NCBI RefSeq assembly: GCF_004765605.1
Contig: NZ_SRLC01000001.1
Span: forward strand, 1,612,001-1,676,000
Direction of reading: 5' to 3'
DNA from: Hymenobacter aquaticus
GTDB taxonomy: Bacteria > Bacteroidota > Bacteroidia > Cytophagales > Hymenobacteraceae
Length of the DNA stretch: 64,000 nt
Of the stretch, positions 53,553 to 62,012 are shown in pieces (the first letter of the stretch is position 1; every line of letters starts with the position of its first letter). Below the pieces are notes generated by a model that searched no databases, was not told where the DNA came from, and was given only the letters and a program-made list of their open reading frames with translations. The translations under genes were made by a program, and so were the position numbers.

Positions 53553-54746
53553 TTACTTAAGCTGGTCGGCGTACTTCATGTAAGTTTCCAGGTCTTTGTC
53601 GCCGCGGCCGGAGAGGTTTACCACTACTACGTCGTAGGGGGCGGCACCCAGCTGCCCCAGCGCGGCCAGGGCGTGGGCCGTTTCGAGGGCCGGAATAATG
53701 CCTTCCAGGCGGCTCAGCTCGGCCACGGCCCGCAGCGCCTCGTCGTCTTCGATGCTGATGAACCGGGCCCGGCCCGAAGCGCCCAGGTGGGCATGCAGCG
53801 GCCCGATGCCGGGGTAGTCGAGGCCGGCCGACAACGAATACGGCTCCGTAATCTGCCCGTGCTCGTCCTGCATCAGCAGCGTGCGGCTGCCGTGAATGAT
53901 GCCCGGCGTACCCAGCACCGAGGTGGCGGCCGAGTGCCCGGAGTGAATGCCGTGGCCGGCGGCTTCCACGGCTACCAGCTGCACCGAGGGCTCGTCGAGG
54001 AAGTGGTAGAACGCGCCGGCCGCGTTGGAGCCGCCGCCCACGCAGGCTACCACGTAGTCGGGCAGCTCAGTGCCGACTTTCTCCAGCAGCTGCTTGCGCA
54101 TTTCCTCGCTGATAACCGACTGCAGCCGCGCCACCAAGTCGGGGTACGGGTGCGGGCCCACCACCGAGCCGATGATGTAGTGCGTGTCCACGGGGTTGCT
54201 GATCCAGTCGCGGATGGCCTCGTTGGTGGCATCTTTCAGGGTCTGGCTGCCGCTGGTTACGGCCACCACCTTGGCCCCGAGCAGGCGCATGCGCTCCACG
54301 TTGGGCCGCTGCCGCTCGGTGTCGGTTTTGCCCATGTACACGATGCACTCCATGCCCATCAGCGCGCAGACGGTGGCCGTGGCCACGCCGTGCTGGCCGG
54401 CGCCGGTTTCGGCAATGATGCGCGTTTTGCCCAGCCGCCGGGCCAGCAGAATCTGACCGACGGTGTTGTTGACTTTGTGGGCGCCGGTGTGGCACAGGTC
54501 TTCGCGCTTGAGGAAAATGCGGGTGTTGTAGCGCGCCGACAGCCGTTTGGCTTCGAACAGCGGCGTGGGCCGGCCCACGTAGTCGCGCAGCAGCTGCTGC
54601 AGCTCCTGCTGGTAGCCGGGGTCGGCCATGATCTGCACGTACTGCTCGCGCAGCTCCTCCACGTTGGGGTAGAGCATTTCCGGAATGAAAGCTCCCCCAA
54701 ATTCGCCGTAGTAGCCGCGGGCATTGGGTTGAAAGGTCGTATTCAT
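53553..54746 (-). CDS. trpB: Tryptophan synthase beta subunit
   Basis: A PLP enzyme joining indole and serine. 397 aa. Schiff-base Lys91 in [11 protein letters not shown], the indole-site Glu region [12 protein letters not shown] (~107-118), the glycine-rich phosphate site [12 protein letters not shown] (~230) and the cation-binding [11 protein letters not shown] follow in order. Fifth biosynthetic enzyme in the operon, directly before trpA with a one-nucleotide gap. Confidence 0.98.
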   Translation of the reverse strand: MNTTFQPNARGYYGEFGGAFIPEMLYPNVEELREQYVQIMADPGYQQELQQLLRDYVGRPTPLFEAKRLSARYNTRIFLKREDLCHTGAHKVNNTVGQILLARRLGKTRIIAETGAGQHGVATATVCALMGMECIVYMGKTDTERQRPNVERMRLLGAKVVAVTSGSQTLKDATNEAIRDWISNPVDTHYIIGSVVGPHPYPDLVARLQSVISEEMRKQLLEKVGTELPDYVVACVGGGSNAAGAFYHFLDEPSVQLVAVEAAGHGIHSGHSAATSVLGTPGIIHGSRTLLMQDEHGQITEPYSLSAGLDYPGIGPLHAHLGASGRARFISIEDDEALRAVAELSRLEGIIPALETAHALAALGQLGAAPYDVVVVNLSGRGDKDLETYMKYADQLK

Positions 54747-54808
54747 GTTGGGTTTGCAGGGGTTGCGCAGCAGGTTCTGCCGCGAGGATGCGTAAGAAAG
54801 AAGAGAAA

Positions 54809-55447
54809 TCAGGTGCGGAGCTGCCGGAGCATGGGCGCCAGGCGGGCGGCGTCTTTCAGGCCGGGCTGGGTTTCAAACCGGCTGTTCAGATCCACGGCGT
54901 ACAGGCCCGGCAGGTTCAGCTCCCGCAAGGCCGGCGCGTGCTCCAGATCCAGGCCGCCGGCCAGAAAGTAGGGCACCGGCAGGGTGTAGCCGCGCAGAAT
55001 ATTCCAGTCGAAGGCCGTGCCGTTGCCGCCGGGCTGCTCCCCTTTCGTGTCAAACAGAAAGAAGGAGCAGCTGGGCACGTAGGGCAGCAGCGCGGCGAAA
55101 TCGAAGGCGGCATCCACCGAAAACGCTTTGATAACCGGAATGCCCGCCGCTTGCAGCTCAGCGCACTGGGCCGGGGTTTCGTGGCCGTGCAGCTGCACCA
55201 GATCCAGGCCCAGCTGCGCTACTTTCGCCCGGATATTCGCCGTCGACTCATCCACGAACACGCCCACCGTGCGGCAGCCGGCCGGCAGCGCCGGCAGCTC
55301 GGTAAGCGTGGCGGGCACCTGCCGCTTCGACTTCGGGTAGAAGATAAAGCCCAGGAAATCCGGTTCCAGCGCCCCGACGGCCGCAATGTTTTCCGGCTGC
55401 CGCATCCCGCACACCTTGATTCGCAGGGGGGCGGCGGAAAAGTTCAT
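54809..55447 (-). CDS. trpF: Phosphoribosylanthranilate isomerase
   Basis: A 212-aa TIM barrel. [12 protein letters not shown] (~10-21) holds the catalytic Cys, VGVFVDE is the conserved strand, [13 protein letters not shown] holds the QLHG motif with the Asp/His region, and [10 protein letters not shown] the phosphate-binding turn. The catalytic Asp near [10 protein letters not shown] completes the active site. The start is ATG 55447 (MNFSAAP); a TTG-started reading three codons longer is unnecessary. Fits between trpC and trpB. Confidence 0.95.
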   Translation of the reverse strand: MNFSAAPLRIKVCGMRQPENIAAVGALEPDFLGFIFYPKSKRQVPATLTELPALPAGCRTVGVFVDESTANIRAKVAQLGLDLVQLHGHETPAQCAELQAAGIPVIKAFSVDAAFDFAALLPYVPSCSFFLFDTKGEQPGGNGTAFDWNILRGYTLPVPYFLAGGLDLEHAPALRELNLPGLYAVDLNSRFETQPGLKDAARLAPMLRQLRT

Positions 55448-55470
55448 GGCTGGCAAGGCGGTAAACCCGA

Positions 55471-56304
55471 TTAAATCAGCGTGATGGGCTCGGTGGCGTG
55501 CAGCTCCTGCACCAGCGCGTAGCAGGCTTTTTCGGGGCGGCTGCTGCGCATGAAGGCTTCCCCGATCAGGAAACCCCGGTAGCCGAAAGCCCGCAGCTCG
55601 GTGATGGCCGCCGCCGACGTCAGGCCGCTTTCCGTCACTTTCACGAACTCGGCCGGAATCTGCTCGGCCAGCTCCTTGGAAGTGTCGAGGCTCACGCTGA
55701 AGTCGTGCAGGTTGCGGTTGTTTACACCCACCAGGTTCACCGCGTCGGGGTGCAGGGTGCGGGCCAGCTCCTCGCCGTCGTGCACTTCCAGCAGCACTTC
55801 CAGGCCGAGCGAGCGGGCCAGCTGGCCAAAGCGCAGCACCTCTTCGGGCGTCAGCACGGCGGCAATCAGCAGAATGGCGTCGGCCCCGATGCTCTTGGCT
55901 TCCAGAATCTGGTACTCGTCCACTACGAAATCCTTGCGCAGAATCGGGCAGTAGTTAAAGCGGCGGGCAACAATCAGGTCCTCGTTTTTACCGGCAAAAA
56001 ACTCGGCGTCGGTCAGCACCGACAGGGCCGAGGCGCCGGCCTGCATGTAGCCCAGCGTGGTGCGCTCCACCGGCGCGTGCTGGTTGATCCAGCCTTTGGA
56101 GGGCGACTTGCGCTTGAACTCGGCAATGATGCCGCTCAGGTCGTCGCGCTGCAGGTATTTGCGCAGCGACAAAGGCTGGCTGTTGAAGTACAGGCTGCGC
56201 TCAAGCAGCTTGGCGGGCACCAGGCTCTGGCGCTCGGCTACTTCACGGCGCTTGTGCGCCACGATTTTGTCCAGGATGGTGGTCATTGTGGAAGTGGTTG
56301 TCAT
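55471..56304 (-). CDS. trpC: Indole-3-glycerol phosphate synthase
   Basis: Closes the indole ring. 277 aa. The family markers are ILDKIVAHKRREVAERQ at the start, FKRKSPSKGWIN (~63-74, phosphate-binding), SVLTDAEFFAGK, ILRKDFVVDEYQILEAKSIGADAILLIA (split here as ILRKDFVVDEYQ and AKSIGADAILLIA), GVNNRNLHDF and TESGLTSA. The start is MTTTSTMTTI at 56304 or MTTI at 56286; an upstream extension is not coding. 115 nt separate it from trpD. Confidence 0.96.
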   Translation of the reverse strand: MTTTSTMTTILDKIVAHKRREVAERQSLVPAKLLERSLYFNSQPLSLRKYLQRDDLSGIIAEFKRKSPSKGWINQHAPVERTTLGYMQAGASALSVLTDAEFFAGKNEDLIVARRFNYCPILRKDFVVDEYQILEAKSIGADAILLIAAVLTPEEVLRFGQLARSLGLEVLLEVHDGEELARTLHPDAVNLVGVNNRNLHDFSVSLDTSKELAEQIPAEFVKVTESGLTSAAAITELRAFGYRGFLIGEAFMRSSRPEKACYALVQELHATEPITLI

Positions 56305-56419
56305 AAAAGTGAATCGGAGGTGGCCCCTACTGGAACCGTTAGGAAGTGAAAAAAGTAACAGAATTGATGTCAGCCGAGGCGTAAAAGACTGACCACTAGT
56401 AATTGAAAAACACGAAACA

Positions 56420-57409
56420 TCAGGTAGTAAGAAGCTTGTTGAAAGCCCGGCCGGCCCGGCCCGAGTCGAGCGACTCCCGCGCCTGGGCCAGGGCTTCGGC
56501 AAAGGTGAGCGTCGGCACCACGCACTGAATGCCCAGCGCCGCGTTGGCCGTCACCACGTCGCGCTGCGCGGCCGTGGCCCGGCCCTCCAGCACCCCGCGA
56601 AACAGCGCGGCCGACTCGGCGACGGTGCTGCCGCCGGCCAGCTCCTCGGGGGCGTAGGTAGTCAGGCCCAGATCTTCGGCCGTGAAAAACTGCTCCCCCC
56701 GAAACGAACTGGTTTTGGCGGCTCCGGTCAGGGAAAGCTCGTCGTAGCCATCCAGGGCGTGCACCACGGTGTAGCTGGTGGTGGTTTGCTGAAACAGGTA
56801 GTTATAGAGGCGCAGCAGCTCCAGGCTGAACACGCCCGCCAGCTGGGCCTTGGGCCGGGCCGGGTTTACCAGCGGACCGAGGATGTTGAAGAAGGTGCGC
56901 ACGCCCAGCTCCTTGCGCACCGGGGCGGCGTGGCGCATGGCCGGGTGAAACGCCGGGGCGTGCAGAAAGCAGATGCCGGCCTCGTCGAGCTGCCGGCGCA
57001 GCGTGTCGGACGAAGCCTCGAAGTCGTAGCCGAAGTGGGACAGGATGTTGGACGACCCACAAATGGACGACACGCCGATGTTGCCGTGCTTGGCCACCTT
57101 GTAGCCCGCCCCGGCCACCACGAAGCAAGCCAGCGTGGAGATGTTGAAAGTATCTTTGCCGTCGCCGCCGGTGCCCACGATGTCGAGCACGTCGCGGGTG
57201 CCCAGCTGCGGGTCGCGGCACAGGTCGAGCAGGGCGTCGCGGAAGCCGGCCAGCTCGGGCACCGTGATGGGCCGCATGCGGTACACGGTCATGAAGGCGG
57301 CGGTTTCGGCCGGGTTGGCCGCGCCCTGCCCCAGCTGCGACAGGGCCTCGTGGGCTTCGTCGCGGGTCAGGGTTTGCTGGTCGAAGAGGGTGGTGAGAAA
57401 CTGTTTCAA
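56420..57409 (-). CDS. trpD: Anthranilate phosphoribosyltransferase (TTG start)
   Basis: Transfers phosphoribose to anthranilate. 329 aa. The likely start is TTG at 57409-57407 (MKQFLTTLFDQQTLTRDEA, the family start); no in-frame ATG exists upstream at a sensible place. The glycine-rich PRPP site is DIVGTGGDGKDTFNISTLA (~79-97), KHGN and SSxCGSSN follow, and the metal loop is HNPARPKAQLAGV-like (VNPARPKAQLAGVFS). The non-ATG start may lower expression relative to neighbours. Lies between trpG and trpC. Confidence 0.95.
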   Translation of the reverse strand: MKQFLTTLFDQQTLTRDEAHEALSQLGQGAANPAETAAFMTVYRMRPITVPELAGFRDALLDLCRDPQLGTRDVLDIVGTGGDGKDTFNISTLACFVVAGAGYKVAKHGNIGVSSICGSSNILSHFGYDFEASSDTLRRQLDEAGICFLHAPAFHPAMRHAAPVRKELGVRTFFNILGPLVNPARPKAQLAGVFSLELLRLYNYLFQQTTTSYTVVHALDGYDELSLTGAAKTSSFRGEQFFTAEDLGLTTYAPEELAGGSTVAESAALFRGVLEGRATAAQRDVVTANAALGIQCVVPTLTFAEALAQARESLDSGRAGRAFNKLLTT

Positions 57410-57486
57410 GGAGAAGGAATTGCGAAAGGAGGAAAACGGACGGGCTGGTGAAAACGGGTGCGGAGCCAAGCCCCGCCGACGGAATC

Positions 57487-58059
57487 TTACCCTTCCAGCC
57501 AGTTTCGCAGCATCTGGTGCCCGTGCTCGGTCAGGATGGATTCGGGGTGAAACTGCACGCCGCGCACGTCGTAGGTGCGGTGGCGCAGGGCCAGAATCTG
57601 CCCGTTGGCGTCGCGGGCCGTTACTTCCAGCTCCTCCGGAAATCCCTCGGGCGTCACCACCCAGGAGTGGTAGCGGCCCACCTTAAACCGCGTGGGCAGC
57701 CCGTTGAACAGCCGGTCGTTGCCGGTCACGATGTCGGCGTCGGTGGCAATGCCGTGGAGCACGGCCGGCAGGTTATACAGCTCCCCCCCGAAGGCTTCGG
57801 CAATGCCCTGGTGGCCCAGGCACACGCCCAGCATGCGCTTGGTAGGGGCGTAGCGCCGGATAACTTCCGGCATCAGCCCCGCCTCCGACGGCACGCCCGG
57901 GCCGGGGGAAAGCATAATGGCGTCGTACTTTTCAATGTCATCCAGGGCAATCTTGTCGTTGCGAATGACGTCGGTAGTGGCGCCGTAGCCTAGCTCACGC
58001 AGCAGCTGCACGAGGTTGTAGGTAAAGGAGTCGTAGTTATCGAGAACGAGAATTTTCAT
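57487..58059 (-). CDS. trpG: Anthranilate synthase component II (glutamine amidotransferase)
   Basis: A 190-aa amidotransferase that supplies ammonia to TrpE. LVLDNYDSFTYNLVQLL at the start, SPGPGVPSEAGL (~51-62), catalytic Cys80 in GVCLGHQ and GVQFHPESIL with His/Glu. Its placement right after trpE supports the Trp role, although it could also serve folate synthesis (pabA). Confidence 0.95.
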   Translation of the reverse strand: MKILVLDNYDSFTYNLVQLLRELGYGATTDVIRNDKIALDDIEKYDAIMLSPGPGVPSEAGLMPEVIRRYAPTKRMLGVCLGHQGIAEAFGGELYNLPAVLHGIATDADIVTGNDRLFNGLPTRFKVGRYHSWVVTPEGFPEELEVTARDANGQILALRHRTYDVRGVQFHPESILTEHGHQMLRNWLEG

Positions 58060-58074
58060 GGCTGTTGGGGTAGA

Positions 58075-58117
58075 TCATGTCGAACATCCTGCGCTTCAAG
58101 CAGAATGTTCAACATGA
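58075..58117. repeat. Hairpin between trpE and trpG (TCATGTCGAACAT type)
   Basis: 18-bp arms (58075-58092 and 58100-58117) with two mismatches that would be G-U in RNA and a 7-nt loop. The outer flank reads GACGTTCTTTT. It shares GTCATGTCGA and the GACGTTCT edge with the hairpin at 9491-9525. Confidence 0.85.
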
Positions 58118-58148
58118 CGTTCTTTTCTGATTTGTATGCCCTGCCGCT

Positions 58149-59588
58149 CTACACAGCGGCCGTCAGCTTCTCGCCCACGGCCTCGGCGGCTTCCAGGGCT
58201 TTGCGCAGCGCGGCCAGCTTGTGGTGCACCTCGTTCAGCTCCGAGTTGATGTCGGAAGCGGCTACCACCCCGGCCCCCGCCTGGAAATACAGCTGGTTGC
58301 CGGTGCTCAGAAACGAGCGAATCATGATGGCGTGGTTGAAGTCGCCGTTGAAGCCCAGGTGGCCCAGGCAGCCGCCGTAGTAGCCCCGGCCGGTGGGTTC
58401 GAGCTGGTCGATGAGCTGCATGGCCCGGTGCTTGGGCGCGCCCGAGAGCGTGCCGGCCGGGAACGTATCAGCTACTACCTGCAACGAAGCCGCGTTGGGA
58501 GCCAGCAGGGCGTTTACTTCGCTCACGAGGTGAATCACGTGGGAGTAAAACTGGATTTCGCGGAACACCTTCACTTTCACCTCGTCGCCGTGGCGGGCCA
58601 GGTCGTTGCGGGCCAAATCCACCAACATCACGTGCTCGGCGTTTTCCTTGGGGTCGGCGGCCAGCTTCTGGGCCAGCTCGGCGTCCTGGGCATCGTGGCC
58701 GGTGCGGCGGAAGGTGCCGGCAATGGGAAACAGGCTGGCCTGCCGCCCTTTGATCAGCAGCTGCGTTTCGGGCGAGGAGCCGAAAATCTTGAAGTTGCCG
58801 TAGTCGAAGTAAAACAAGTAGGGCGACGGGTTCACCGACCGCAGCGCGCGGTACACGTTGAACTCGTCGCCCACAAAACCCTGCTGAAAACGCCGGGACA
58901 AGACAATCTGGAATACGTCGCCGCGGCGGCAGTGCTGCTGTCCGGCCGCCAGCGCGGTCAGAAACTCCTCGTCGGTCTGGTTGGTTTGCTCCTGGCCCAC
59001 CAGCCCGAAGCCAAACTCCGGCAGGCTGGGGTTGCGAATCAGGTTTACCAGCCGCGTGAGGCCGTCGTGGTCGGTGGGCTCATCCGAGGGAGAGTGCTCG
59101 AACACGAACAGCTCATTGCGGAAGTGGTTGATGGCAATGACGTAGCGGTAGGTGCCGTAGATAATGTCCGGAATCTGGCCGGCGGCTTCCTTTTCCGCGT
59201 TCAGCGTCAGGTCTTCGAAGTACTGCACGCCCTCGTAGCCAATGTAGCCAAACAAGCCGCCGGTGATAAAGTCGAAGCCGGTTTCCTCAGCCCGAAACGA
59301 GTCGGCAAACTCCTGCAGGCGGGTTAGCGCCAGGCGGGGCTGAGCCAGGGTTTCGGTCGTTACGGAGCCATCCACCAGCGTCTGGCGCAGCTCGCCGCGG
59401 CTGACCTCGAAGCGGGCCAGGGGCTCGAAGGCCAGGTAGCTGAAGGCGTTTTGCTGGCCGTGGTAGTCGGCGCTTTCCAGCAGCAGGCAGTTGGTGTATT
59501 GGTCGCGCAGGCGCAGATACAGGCCCACGGGTGTCACCGTGTCAGCTAGCAGCCGGACATGGCGGGTTTTGAGATGAACTTGCTTCAT
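58149..59588 (-). CDS. trpE: Anthranilate synthase component I
   Basis: Makes anthranilate from chorismate. 479 aa. The N-terminal region has LLES (36-39), the tryptophan feedback-binding motif, so allosteric inhibition by Trp is expected. The catalytic core has SPYLFYFDYGNFKIFGSSPE (split in two here: SPYLFYFDYG, FKIFGSSPE), PIAGTFRRTG, ENAEHVMLVDLARNDLARHG and TFPAGTLSGAPKHRAMQLID. First structural gene of the operon, 73 nt after the attenuator terminator, so translation starts on a short leader. Confidence 0.97.
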   Translation of the reverse strand: MKQVHLKTRHVRLLADTVTPVGLYLRLRDQYTNCLLLESADYHGQQNAFSYLAFEPLARFEVSRGELRQTLVDGSVTTETLAQPRLALTRLQEFADSFRAEETGFDFITGGLFGYIGYEGVQYFEDLTLNAEKEAAGQIPDIIYGTYRYVIAINHFRNELFVFEHSPSDEPTDHDGLTRLVNLIRNPSLPEFGFGLVGQEQTNQTDEEFLTALAAGQQHCRRGDVFQIVLSRRFQQGFVGDEFNVYRALRSVNPSPYLFYFDYGNFKIFGSSPETQLLIKGRQASLFPIAGTFRRTGHDAQDAELAQKLAADPKENAEHVMLVDLARNDLARHGDEVKVKVFREIQFYSHVIHLVSEVNALLAPNAASLQVVADTFPAGTLSGAPKHRAMQLIDQLEPTGRGYYGGCLGHLGFNGDFNHAIMIRSFLSTGNQLYFQAGAGVVAASDINSELNEVHHKLAALRKALEAAEAVGEKLTAAV

Positions 59589-59660
59589 TCGCTTTGCCCA
59601 CGAACAGCGGGCGGGTTACAGATAAAGTGATAGGAAATAGCGGCACTAGATATCGAGCTA

Positions 59661-59691
59661 AAATAAAAAGCCCGGCTAGTGGCCGGGCTTT
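59661..59691 (-). terminator. trp attenuator terminator
   Basis: Minus strand: a 9-bp stem (59682-59690 with 59668-59676) with loop CACTA and a run TTTTTATTT. It lies between the leader ORF and trpE. TGGTGGCC in the Trp-codon region can pair with GGCCACTA of the stem, giving a competing structure. Confidence 0.85.
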
Positions 59692-59720
59692 CCTTTATGA
59701 TTGATGCAAGGTGAATGACC

Positions 59721-59807
59721 TTACCGCACGCACAGGGTTTCCCGTCCAGAGTTCCGGAAAGGCCACCACCATGCTTGCTGAGTTGCTTGTACTTGACAGG
59801 TCATCAT
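59721..59807 (-). CDS. trpL: trp operon leader peptide (three tandem Trp codons)
   Basis: ATGATG start (59807-59802), 28 codons, stop TAA. The product reads MMTCQVQATQQAWWWPFRNS, then GRETLCVR, with three Trp codons in a row at 13-15 (59771-59763). A full promoter lies 40 bp upstream and a terminator 30 nt after the stop, before trpE. This is the classical layout for ribosome-mediated transcription attenuation by tryptophan supply. It is too short for ordinary gene finders. Evidence for a leader is strong; the exact alternative folds need RNA folding. Confidence 0.9.
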   Translation of the reverse strand: MMTCQVQATQQAWWWPFRNSGRETLCVR

Positions 59808-59847
59808 GACGGGGGTACTTCTTTCCTTTTTTCGGGCTCTAATGCTG

Positions 59848-59877
59848 CAAATATAAATGGGTTTTGGTTTTTCCCAA
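59848..59877 (-). promoter_or_regulatory. trp operon promoter (TTG-N19-TATATTTG)
   Basis: Minus strand: TTG at 59877-59875, 19 bp, TATATTTG at 59855-59848. Full match with ideal spacing, giving about a 35-40 nt 5' UTR before the leader ATG. Confidence 0.85.
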
Positions 59878-59965
59878 CAGTTTTTCACTTTTTCTTAGTG
59901 AATTTGCAGACGGCATCCGCCGCCACTGGCAAATTCCCAGAAAAGCGCCCGGTTTCTTACGACTT

Positions 59966-61381
59966 CTACTCCTTTATTAAAGCCTGACTGCCGGTTTGGG
60001 GCCCCGCGCTGAGCCGGAGCAGGTAGTGACCCTTGGCCAACTGACTCAGATTGACGGGCTGCCCGGCTTTCACTTTGCTTTTCAGCACCACCCGGCCCGT
60101 CGTGTCGAGTATTTCCAGCCGGGCTTCTTTCACCGTGGCCGGCAGCTGGATAGTCAGCGCGTCTTTAGCCGGCATGGGGTAGGCACTGAAAGCCAGGGCC
60201 ACCTGCGGCCCGCGGGCGGCCGTCACGCTGCCGGGCGCCATCAGCCACTGGTAGGCCGCCCCAAACTCGCGCTTCCAGAACCACTCGGCATGCTGACCGT
60301 CGGCGCGGGTGGTATAGCGCAGGTTAGCGGCCGGCACTCCCCCACCCTGTAGCGCGTCGCGCATCTGCTGCATCAGCGGCACCATCGTCTGGCTTTCCTG
60401 GGTGCCGCTCACGAGGTAAAAGCGCGTGTCGGGGTGGGCCGGGTGCTGCTGCACGTACTGAAACAGGGACTGCTCGGCAAACCAGAAGGCCGGCGAAAAC
60501 ACGCCCACCTTGCTGTACACGCCGGGATATTTCAGGGCGGCGTACACCGAAATCAGGGCGCCCATGCTGGAGCCGGCAATGCCCGTGTACTCGCGGCCCG
60601 TGAGCGTGCGGTAGTTGGCATCAATATAAGGCTTCAGCGTCTGGACCAGAAAATCGGCGTACTGGTCGCCCTGCCCGCCGCCATACGCGGGGTTGTTCCA
60701 GGGTGAGTATTCGTTTAGCCGCTGGGTGCCGTCGTTGTCCACGGCCACCACGATGCTGCCGCTCACGTCCTGGCCCGCCTGCTGCAATTGGCTCAGGGTT
60801 TCATCTACGCCCCACTCGCCCGAGAAGCTGGTGCAGTTGTCGAATACGTTCTGGCCGTCGTGCATGTACAGCACGGGGTAGCGCTTGGCGGGGTTGGTGG
60901 CGTAGTCGTTAGGCAGATACAGCCACACCCGCCGGGTGCGCCCCAGCTGCGGCATAGCGAAGCTGGTGGTCATCACGCGCACGTTGGAACTCAGGGCCGA
61001 GGACTGGCAGCCGCCGCCCCCGGCCAGGTCTTCCCAGTTCAGTACCGTGTGCGTAACCACGGCCGGCCCCGCCGGGAAGGTGTAGCTGCGGTTGGGCACC
61101 GCCCCGTTGGCTGCGTTGGTTTCCACGGAGGCCCAGGAGCCGCGGGTAAACTTATATTCTATCGTGCCGCTTTGGGCTGGCAGCGTGATTTGGTAGCTGC
61201 CGTCCGCGTTCCGCAGCAGGGCGTGGGCCGGGCTACCCGGGTTCCAGCCGTTGAAGGAGCCCGCCATGTAGAGCGTGGCCGCCGCCGGCGTGTTGGCGGG
61301 CACGCCCGTCAGCTTGAACGTTACCTGGGCCCGGGCAGTGCCCACGACGAACAGCAGCAGGAAAGCAAAGAGTTGTTTCAT
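59966..61381 (-). CDS. Secreted esterase with starch-binding-like domain and T9SS sorting domain
   Basis: A 471-aa protein. Signal peptide (MKQLFAFLLLFVVGTARAQ); residues ~20-115 resemble a CBM20/AMPK glycogen-binding domain (ATLYMAGSFNGWNPGSPAHAL, split here as ATLYMAGSFNGWNPG). The alpha/beta hydrolase (~135-400) is of the putative esterase D family: VLYMHDGQNVFDN, GIAGSSMGALIS with the catalytic Ser, and DGQHAEWFW with the His. The last ~70 residues (YPMPAKDALTIQLP ... KGHYLLRLSAG) are a T9SS sorting domain. Likely acts on extracellular glycan esters. It is divergent from the SusC gene and could serve the same glycan system. Confidence 0.88.
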   Translation of the reverse strand: MKQLFAFLLLFVVGTARAQVTFKLTGVPANTPAAATLYMAGSFNGWNPGSPAHALLRNADGSYQITLPAQSGTIEYKFTRGSWASVETNAANGAVPNRSYTFPAGPAVVTHTVLNWEDLAGGGGCQSSALSSNVRVMTTSFAMPQLGRTRRVWLYLPNDYATNPAKRYPVLYMHDGQNVFDNCTSFSGEWGVDETLSQLQQAGQDVSGSIVVAVDNDGTQRLNEYSPWNNPAYGGGQGDQYADFLVQTLKPYIDANYRTLTGREYTGIAGSSMGALISVYAALKYPGVYSKVGVFSPAFWFAEQSLFQYVQQHPAHPDTRFYLVSGTQESQTMVPLMQQMRDALQGGGVPAANLRYTTRADGQHAEWFWKREFGAAYQWLMAPGSVTAARGPQVALAFSAYPMPAKDALTIQLPATVKEARLEILDTTGRVVLKSKVKAGQPVNLSQLAKGHYLLRLSAGPQTGSQALIKE

Positions 61382-62012
61382 TCCCTAAAGTATCAGAGTT
61401 GAGGCCGAAAACCCTGCCCGAGCCGGCCCAGACAGTTTTCCGGCGGGCTTAAGATCTTCATAGCCTTGCGAATACGAGAACCACCCGGCAGCGCAAAATT
61501 TTCAGCCTGCTAAATTGTATTCCGCATTCGTCGGCCGCCGGGCGGAACCTGGGCTGTTCCCCGGGTCGTAATTTACGTCTTTTCAGGGTTTCGAATATAG
61601 GACAAAAGCAAGACAATTGATTTTACAAAATAGGCGGCGCAGCGGGTAGTTGGTGACTGCGCACTTACCGGGAAGGGTGTTTTCACACTCACTCCTGAAA
61701 ATGAATCCGAATTATTTACGCGTCTCAGCACCCCTTCAGGGGGCATAACGGCACAATTGGGGCTTGTGCAAACCTTTGCACTGAAAATAGTCTGAAAACT
61801 ATTTCCGAGACGGAATTATCCTGCCTTGTATTTGTGGTTTTCAAAACTTTATCTTGCGTAGTTTATTAACGAGAAAGATGATGTTGTACCGAGACAAAAC
61901 CGGACGAAATCGTGTTTACAGACATGGTATCGTTTCCAGGCTCTTCCCGGCGCGGCAACATCCTACCACTGGCCCGGCCAGCTAAAAAATTCCCTCTCCT
62001 AACCCATTCTCA
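61382..62012. other. Gene-free promoter region upstream of the SusC-like gene
   Basis: 631 bp without an ORF I can support. Near its 3' end, TTG at 61826-61828 is followed 21 bp later by TATCTTG (61850-61856), a weak promoter match with a ~155-nt 5' UTR. The first half separates two divergent genes. No sigma/anti-sigma (FecIR-type) gene is seen upstream, unlike many SusC loci. Confidence 0.45.
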
